This document shows, in pieces, positions 60,487 through 64,000 of a stretch of DNA of 64,000 nucleotides; the stretch's first letter is position 1; each line of letters starts with the position of its first letter. The stretch covers positions 84,550-148,549 of the forward strand of contig CAZRWW010000002.1 of the NCBI GenBank assembly GCA_964603725.1, written 5' to 3'. A program made the position numbers and the translations under genes. The notes under the pieces are model-generated. The model searched no databases and was not told the DNA's origin. It saw only the letters and a list, made by a program, of their open reading frames with translations. This stretch comes from CAZDKK01 sp964603725 (GTDB lineage: Bacteria > Eisenbacteria > RBG-16-71-46 > CAIMUX01 > WJJG01).

Positions 60487-60933
60487 CGCGCTCCCCAACG
60501 CCCAGCGTGCGGCGGTCCCGCCCGCACGGGATCACCCGGCCGGCAGAGAGCCCATCCGTGCACGCGGGTGAGGCCGACCGCCCGCGCAGCCCTGCCGCCC
60601 GCGCGGCGGCATCGTAGACTGCCCGGACTGGGCCGCCAAGCGTCTTGGCATGGGCGATTGCCCGCTTCCGGCGAAATCGGCGCCCGGGTGCGGCGAAGCA
60701 CCCATCGCCCGACCGGCGGCAAGGATCGGCTGGCCGGCGGCAATAGCCGCCCGACCGGCGGCAAGGATCGGCTGGCCGGCGGCAATGGCCGACCGACGCT
60801 GCCGCCCGGGAAATGACGAACACGCCTTTCGGGACGCGCGCGCGTGGCGGCCGAAGCCCTCGTGCCCCGCCGGCCCGGATGCTATGCTGCTCTCGGTATG
60901 CGCAACGGCCCGTTCCTGAGGACACGAACCGGC
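60487..60933. other. Divergent spacer between the GT4 gene and the nucleotidyltransferase gene
   Basis: About 450 bases with no gene. It holds the 42-bp tandem duplication at 60707-60790 and similar shorter GCCGGCGGCAA blocks. Confidence 0.5.
60707..60790. repeat. 42-bp tandem duplication upstream of the nucleotidyltransferase gene
   Basis: Copies at 60707-60748 and 60749-60790 start GCCCGACCGGCGGCAAGGAT and differ at one position. Each copy itself contains two GGCCGGCGGCAA-like blocks, so the unit is compound. Confidence 0.93.
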
Positions 60934-62442
60934 ATGAGACGCAAGTCGATCGACAGCCTCGATCCCGCGCGCCTGCGCCGCGACGTTCCGCGCGGGGCGC
61001 TGGAGATCGCCGACCGCCTGCAGAAGGAGGGCGGCGCCGCCTACCTCGTGGGCGGCTGCCTGCGCGACCTCGTCCTCGGCCGCCGGCCCAAGGACTGGGA
61101 CATCGCCACCGACTTGGCGCCCGAGGAGGTCAAGAAGCTCTTCCGCCGCGTGCACGAGGTCGGCGCGGCCTTCGGCACGCTGATGGTCCCGCGGCGCGAC
61201 GGCATCTACGAGGTCACGACCTTCCGCACCGAGGGCGCCTACAGCGACGGCCGTCATCCCGACGAGGTCGCCTTCACGCGCGAGGTCGAGCGCGACCTCG
61301 AGCGGCGCGACTTCACGATCAACGCTCTCGCCTGGGACCCGCGGGCCGACCACATCGTCGATCCCTTCGGCGGCCTCTACGACATCGAGCGCCGCATCAT
61401 CCGCGCGGTCGGCGATCCGGCCGAGCGCTTCCGCGAAGATGCGCTGCGCCTCATGCGCGCGGTCCGCTTCGCGGCCCAGCTCGATTTCCGCATCGAGCGA
61501 GACACGTGGCAGGCCATTCGCGAGGAGGCCGAAGGGCTGCGCCGCATCTCGAACGAGCGCATTCGCGAGGAGCTGAACCGAGTCCTGCTCTCGCCCCGTC
61601 CCTCGCGGGGTCTGACGCTGATGCTCGATGCCGGGCTGCTGGCGATCGTGCTGCCCGAGCTCGAGGCCTGCCGCAACGTGCGTCAGAACCGCTTCCACTC
61701 CCACGACGTCCTCGTGCACAGTCTGAAGGCGGTCGACGCCGCGCCCGCGGACAGCCTCGTCGTGCGCCTGGCCGCGCTCTTCCACGACATCGCCAAGCCG
61801 CAGACGCGCGAGGAGCGCGACGGCGACTACACCTTCTACGCGCATCAGGTGCTGGGCGCCCGCATCGCCGGACGGATCATGCGCCGCCTGGCCTATTCGA
61901 ACGAGGAGCGCGAACGGGTCGAGCACCTCGTCTATCACCACATGTTCTACTACGAGCCCGAGTGGACCGACAGCGCCGTGCGCCGCTTCGTCCGCACCGT
62001 CGGCCGTGAGAACATCCCCGATCTCATCGCCCTGCGCATGGCCGACATGGGCGGCAACGCCCGCAAGTCGGGCGACACCTCGCCGCTCGAGGCCCTCCTG
62101 GCGCGCATCGACGAGGTCATCGCCAAGGACACGGCCCTCAACGTCAAGGACCTGGCGATCGGCGGCCGCGAGTTGATGGACCTGGGGCTGCCCCAGAGCC
62201 CCGCCATCGGCCGTGTCCTGCGTGCCTTGCTCGAGCGCGTCCTGGACGACCCCGCCTTCAACGAGCGCGAGACGCTGCTGGCCGAGGCGCGGCGTATGAT
62301 CGCGGCGGGTGAGCACCTGGGCGACGGTAGCGCCGGCGCGCCGAGCGGCATGGGCGGCGGCAGCGAGCCCACGGGCAGCCGCGCCGGCGCGCCGAGCGGC
62401 ACAGGCGGCTCCGGCGGGCCCACCCCGAGCTCACAACTGTAG
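60934..62442 (+). CDS. CCA tRNA nucleotidyltransferase / poly(A) polymerase family protein with HD domain
   Basis: 502 residues. Class II nucleotidyltransferase head: AYLVGGCLRDLVLGRRPKDW DIATDLAPEEV, RRDFTINALAWDP, and the RNA-binding part GDPAERFREDALRLMRAVRF. An HD domain follows (FHDIAKPQTREERDGDYTFY AHQ, YHHMFYYEPEW). The combination occurs in bacterial CCA-adding enzymes and in PcnB-like poly(A) polymerases; I cannot choose firmly, CCA addition being the default. The tail is a repeat of SGGSGAPSGMGG kind. I chose the ATG at 60934; ATG 60898 adds 12 residues. Confidence 0.9.
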   Translation: MRRKSIDSLDPARLRRDVPRGALEIADRLQKEGGAAYLVGGCLRDLVLGRRPKDWDIATDLAPEEVKKLFRRVHEVGAAFGTLMVPRRDGIYEVTTFRTEGAYSDGRHPDEVAFTREVERDLERRDFTINALAWDPRADHIVDPFGGLYDIERRIIRAVGDPAERFREDALRLMRAVRFAAQLDFRIERDTWQAIREEAEGLRRISNERIREELNRVLLSPRPSRGLTLMLDAGLLAIVLPELEACRNVRQNRFHSHDVLVHSLKAVDAAPADSLVVRLAALFHDIAKPQTREERDGDYTFYAHQVLGARIAGRIMRRLAYSNEERERVEHLVYHHMFYYEPEWTDSAVRRFVRTVGRENIPDLIALRMADMGGNARKSGDTSPLEALLARIDEVIAKDTALNVKDLAIGGRELMDLGLPQSPAIGRVLRALLERVLDDPAFNERETLLAEARRMIAAGEHLGDGSAGAPSGMGGGSEPTGSRAGAPSGTGGSGGPTPSSQL

Positions 62443-62465
62443 CGCAGCCGTCCGCGACCCCGAGC

Positions 62466-64000
62466 TCACAACCGCAACGCCAGCGCCCCCAGACCGCGCT
62501 CATGCCACAGGCGGTGGCACCGCGAGCAGAGCGTCACCAGATTCTCGGGCTTGTTGGACCCACCCGCCTCGCGCGCCACGATGTGATGCACTTCCAGGAA
62601 GCGCGTCTCGCCACACCCGGCGGCCCGACAGCGATGGCGATCGCGAGCCAGGACCGCGGCGCGCGCCGACGGCGCGACGGTAGCCTGATTCCGGGCCCCC
62701 GGACGGCTCACCACCGCATCGCACTCGATGGCCGCGAGGTCGACCCGGCTGATCGCCTTCTCGCCCCGCGCTGTCTGGACAGTGGCGCGCCCGCACTGCT
62801 CGCACTTGTAGATGATGATCTTGTAAGGACTCCCGACTTTGCCCCGGGGCAAAGTGCCGGAATCGACCTCGTCGCCGGGGCCCGTCAAGTCCGTTCTGGC
62901 CGCGTCGTCCGGATCGCCCGTGCCGGACGGAGCGGCGCATCCGCTCGATTCGCCCATCGCATCCGGATCGACACCGCCGTTGGGCTCGCCGACGACGCCT
63001 CGATCGACGCCGCCGTTCGACTCGCCCACGACGCCTCGATCGACGCCGCCGTTCGACTCGCCCACGACGCCCCGATCGACGCCGCCGTTCGTGCCGCGCC
63101 CCGCGTCCGGGTCCTGCCGGTCGCCCGCGGCCGCCGACGCCCGCCGCTGTCCACCATGCCGCGTCTCGCAGGCAGCGAGCAGCTCCTCGAGCGCCTCGAG
63201 CAGGATCTCCTCACGCGAGATCGCCGCGGGCAGGACCCGCGACTTGCGGATGTTCTCCATCAGCATGTCGTAGCGGGCCAGCTGGATCGGAGCGAGCCGG
63301 AAGACGACCGCCGCCGGCGCCTCATCCACCAGGGGCGCGGCGGTCGGCAGCGGGTGCTCCGCGGGCCGCACGCCCGCCGGCGCCTCGGCCCCTGTCGCTG
63401 AAGCGTCACCGTCACCGCCGGTCGCCGACTGGCCGACACTGAGACGTCTGGGTTCCGCTTCCGCCAGCGCCGAGCTCGATACCACCACCGCGAGCGTCCC
63501 CTGGCCGGGATTCGACTTGCGGTGGGCCGCCCTCTCCTTGCGGGCCCGCGCCACCATGCCCTCGAGCTCGCGACGGCCAGTCTGCTTCGCCGCCGCCAGC
63601 CACTGCGCCTCCGTGCTCGGGCCGGCGACCTTGACGACCTCCCGCGCCTTCGTCCAGCCGATCTCTCCGGCGGCGACGGCTTTCCGCAAGCGCGGCAAGC
63701 GCTCCAGGTCCTCGGCCAGACGCAGAAAGCGGCAGGTGCGGTTCATCGAGAAGCCAAGCGCTTCCGAGGCGTACTGGTGGATCGTCGAGTAGCCGAGATC
63801 CACGTACAGCTTGCGCCGCATGATCTGGGCGAAGCAGAGAACCGCGCTCTGCTCGGCCCGCTGCAGATCGTGCAGCGCGCGGCGCAGCGCCGCGTCCACC
63901 TGGCGGGCCGGCGCGTCGTCGGGGCAGGCTGCCGTGGCGGCGATGTCGGCGGCTCCGGCGCCGCCCGGCGCGCCCTCAGCTCCGGAGGCGTGAGTGCCGC
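62466..64000 (-). CDS. HNH endonuclease with DUF222-like N-terminus and tandem repeats (start beyond the window)
   Basis: At least 477 residues from an internal GTG at 63899; the frame stays open to the window edge, so the true start may lie outside. The N-terminal helical region (YVDLGYSTIHQYASEALGFS, AVAAGEIGWTKAREVVKVAG) resembles the DUF222-type region found before HNH domains. The C-terminal HNH motif is RDRHRCRAAGCGETRFLEVHHIV followed by NLVTLCSRCHRLWHERG, with all ligands. A CEQCGR zinc knuckle lies before it. In between, a 12-residue unit (NGGVDRGVVGES) is repeated three to four times. These proteins are common in GC-rich genomes, sometimes in many copies; role unknown, perhaps mobile or defence related. 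Confidence 0.85.
   Translation of the reverse strand, partial: GTHASGAEGAPGGAGAADIAATAACPDDAPARQVDAALRRALHDLQRAEQSAVLCFAQIMRRKLYVDLGYSTIHQYASEALGFSMNRTCRFLRLAEDLERLPRLRKAVAAGEIGWTKAREVVKVAGPSTEAQWLAAAKQTGRRELEGMVARARKERAAHRKSNPGQGTLAVVVSSSALAEAEPRRLSVGQSATGGDGDASATGAEAPAGVRPAEHPLPTAAPLVDEAPAAVVFRLAPIQLARYDMLMENIRKSRVLPAAISREEILLEALEELLAACETRHGGQRRASAAAGDRQDPDAGRGTNGGVDRGVVGESNGGVDRGVVGESNGGVDRGVVGEPNGGVDPDAMGESSGCAAPSGTGDPDDAARTDLTGPGDEVDSGTLPRGKVGSPYKIIIYKCEQCGRATVQTARGEKAISRVDLAAIECDAVVSRPGARNQATVAPSARAAVLARDRHRCRAAGCGETRFLEVHHIVAREAGGSNKPENLVTLCSRCHRLWHERGLGALALRL
62965..63092. repeat. 36-bp tandem repeat, three full copies and a partial one, in the HNH gene
   Basis: Units start at 62965, 63001 and 63037, with a partial copy at 63073. 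The two central copies are almost identical (CGATCGACGCCGCCGTTCGA and on); outer ones have drifted. They encode the NGGVDRGVVGES dodecapeptide. Confidence 0.95.

Noticed and set aside
60480..60850. A small gene in the divergent spacer
   Set aside because: Frames there consist only of translated repeat units and lack a ribosome binding site.

Overview
The window is one 64 kb piece of a very GC-rich bacterial chromosome, with third positions almost always G or C. It is probably a metagenome assembly: a run of ten N sits at 25298-25307 inside a gene. The cell envelope is Gram-negative: Omp85 family, large beta-barrels, lipid A/O-antigen export and lipoproteins. It also carries a type IX secretion style toolkit: a PorV-like barrel, a gingipain-type C25 protease and an M6 protease with FlgD-like C-terminal modules, and tandem DUF5683 proteins. 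This combination suggests a high-GC lineage of the FCB superphylum (for example Candidatus Eisenbacteria or Krumholzibacteriota); that placement is inference. No rRNA, tRNA, CRISPR array, insertion sequence or prophage was recognised.

Layout. 1-9283: minus-strand genes for the pilus ATPase PilB (cut by the edge), a ComEA-like DNA-binding protein, an outer-membrane barrel, a TPR protein, HutI and a DinG-type helicase interrupted by an in-frame TAG. 9717-11870: ligA on the plus strand. 11867-31540: a nearly 20 kb minus-strand run: Trm112-like protein, C25 protease, PorV-like barrel, M6 protease, two DUF5683 proteins, an NHL propeller, an 1132-residue barrel protein, an Omp85 lipoprotein and a PpiC-type foldase lipoprotein. 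Several of these genes overlap by a few bases, so they look like one surface/secretion operon system.

31715-36474: an O-antigen ligase fused to a GT9 heptosyltransferase, overlapping an MsbA-type flippase. 36611-40099 (minus): accA and an M23 peptidase. 40464-41665: pyrE and a Nudix hydrolase. 41662-44617 (minus): a YigZ protein, an unknown protein and an ion antiporter. 44798-50754 (minus): an SOS mutagenesis cassette, lexA, DUF6504, Y-family polymerase, dnaE2, with a Firmicutes-like SOS box in front of lexA. 51433-56224 (minus): DHH phosphoesterase, lpd and a lipB-lipA fusion. 56551-59284: nadE and nfi. Then a GT4 glycosyltransferase (minus), a CCA/poly(A) polymerase (plus) and an HNH endonuclease running off the end (minus).

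A feature running through the whole window is short tandem-repeat expansion. Inside genes the units are 12, 15, 24, 30, 36 or 45 bp, always multiples of three, and sit in signal peptides, linkers and loops of housekeeping enzymes. Between genes most clear units are 13, 17, 25, 31 or 32 bp. The repeats build the hydrophobic cores of two signal peptides and duplicate the start regions of lexA and dnaE2.
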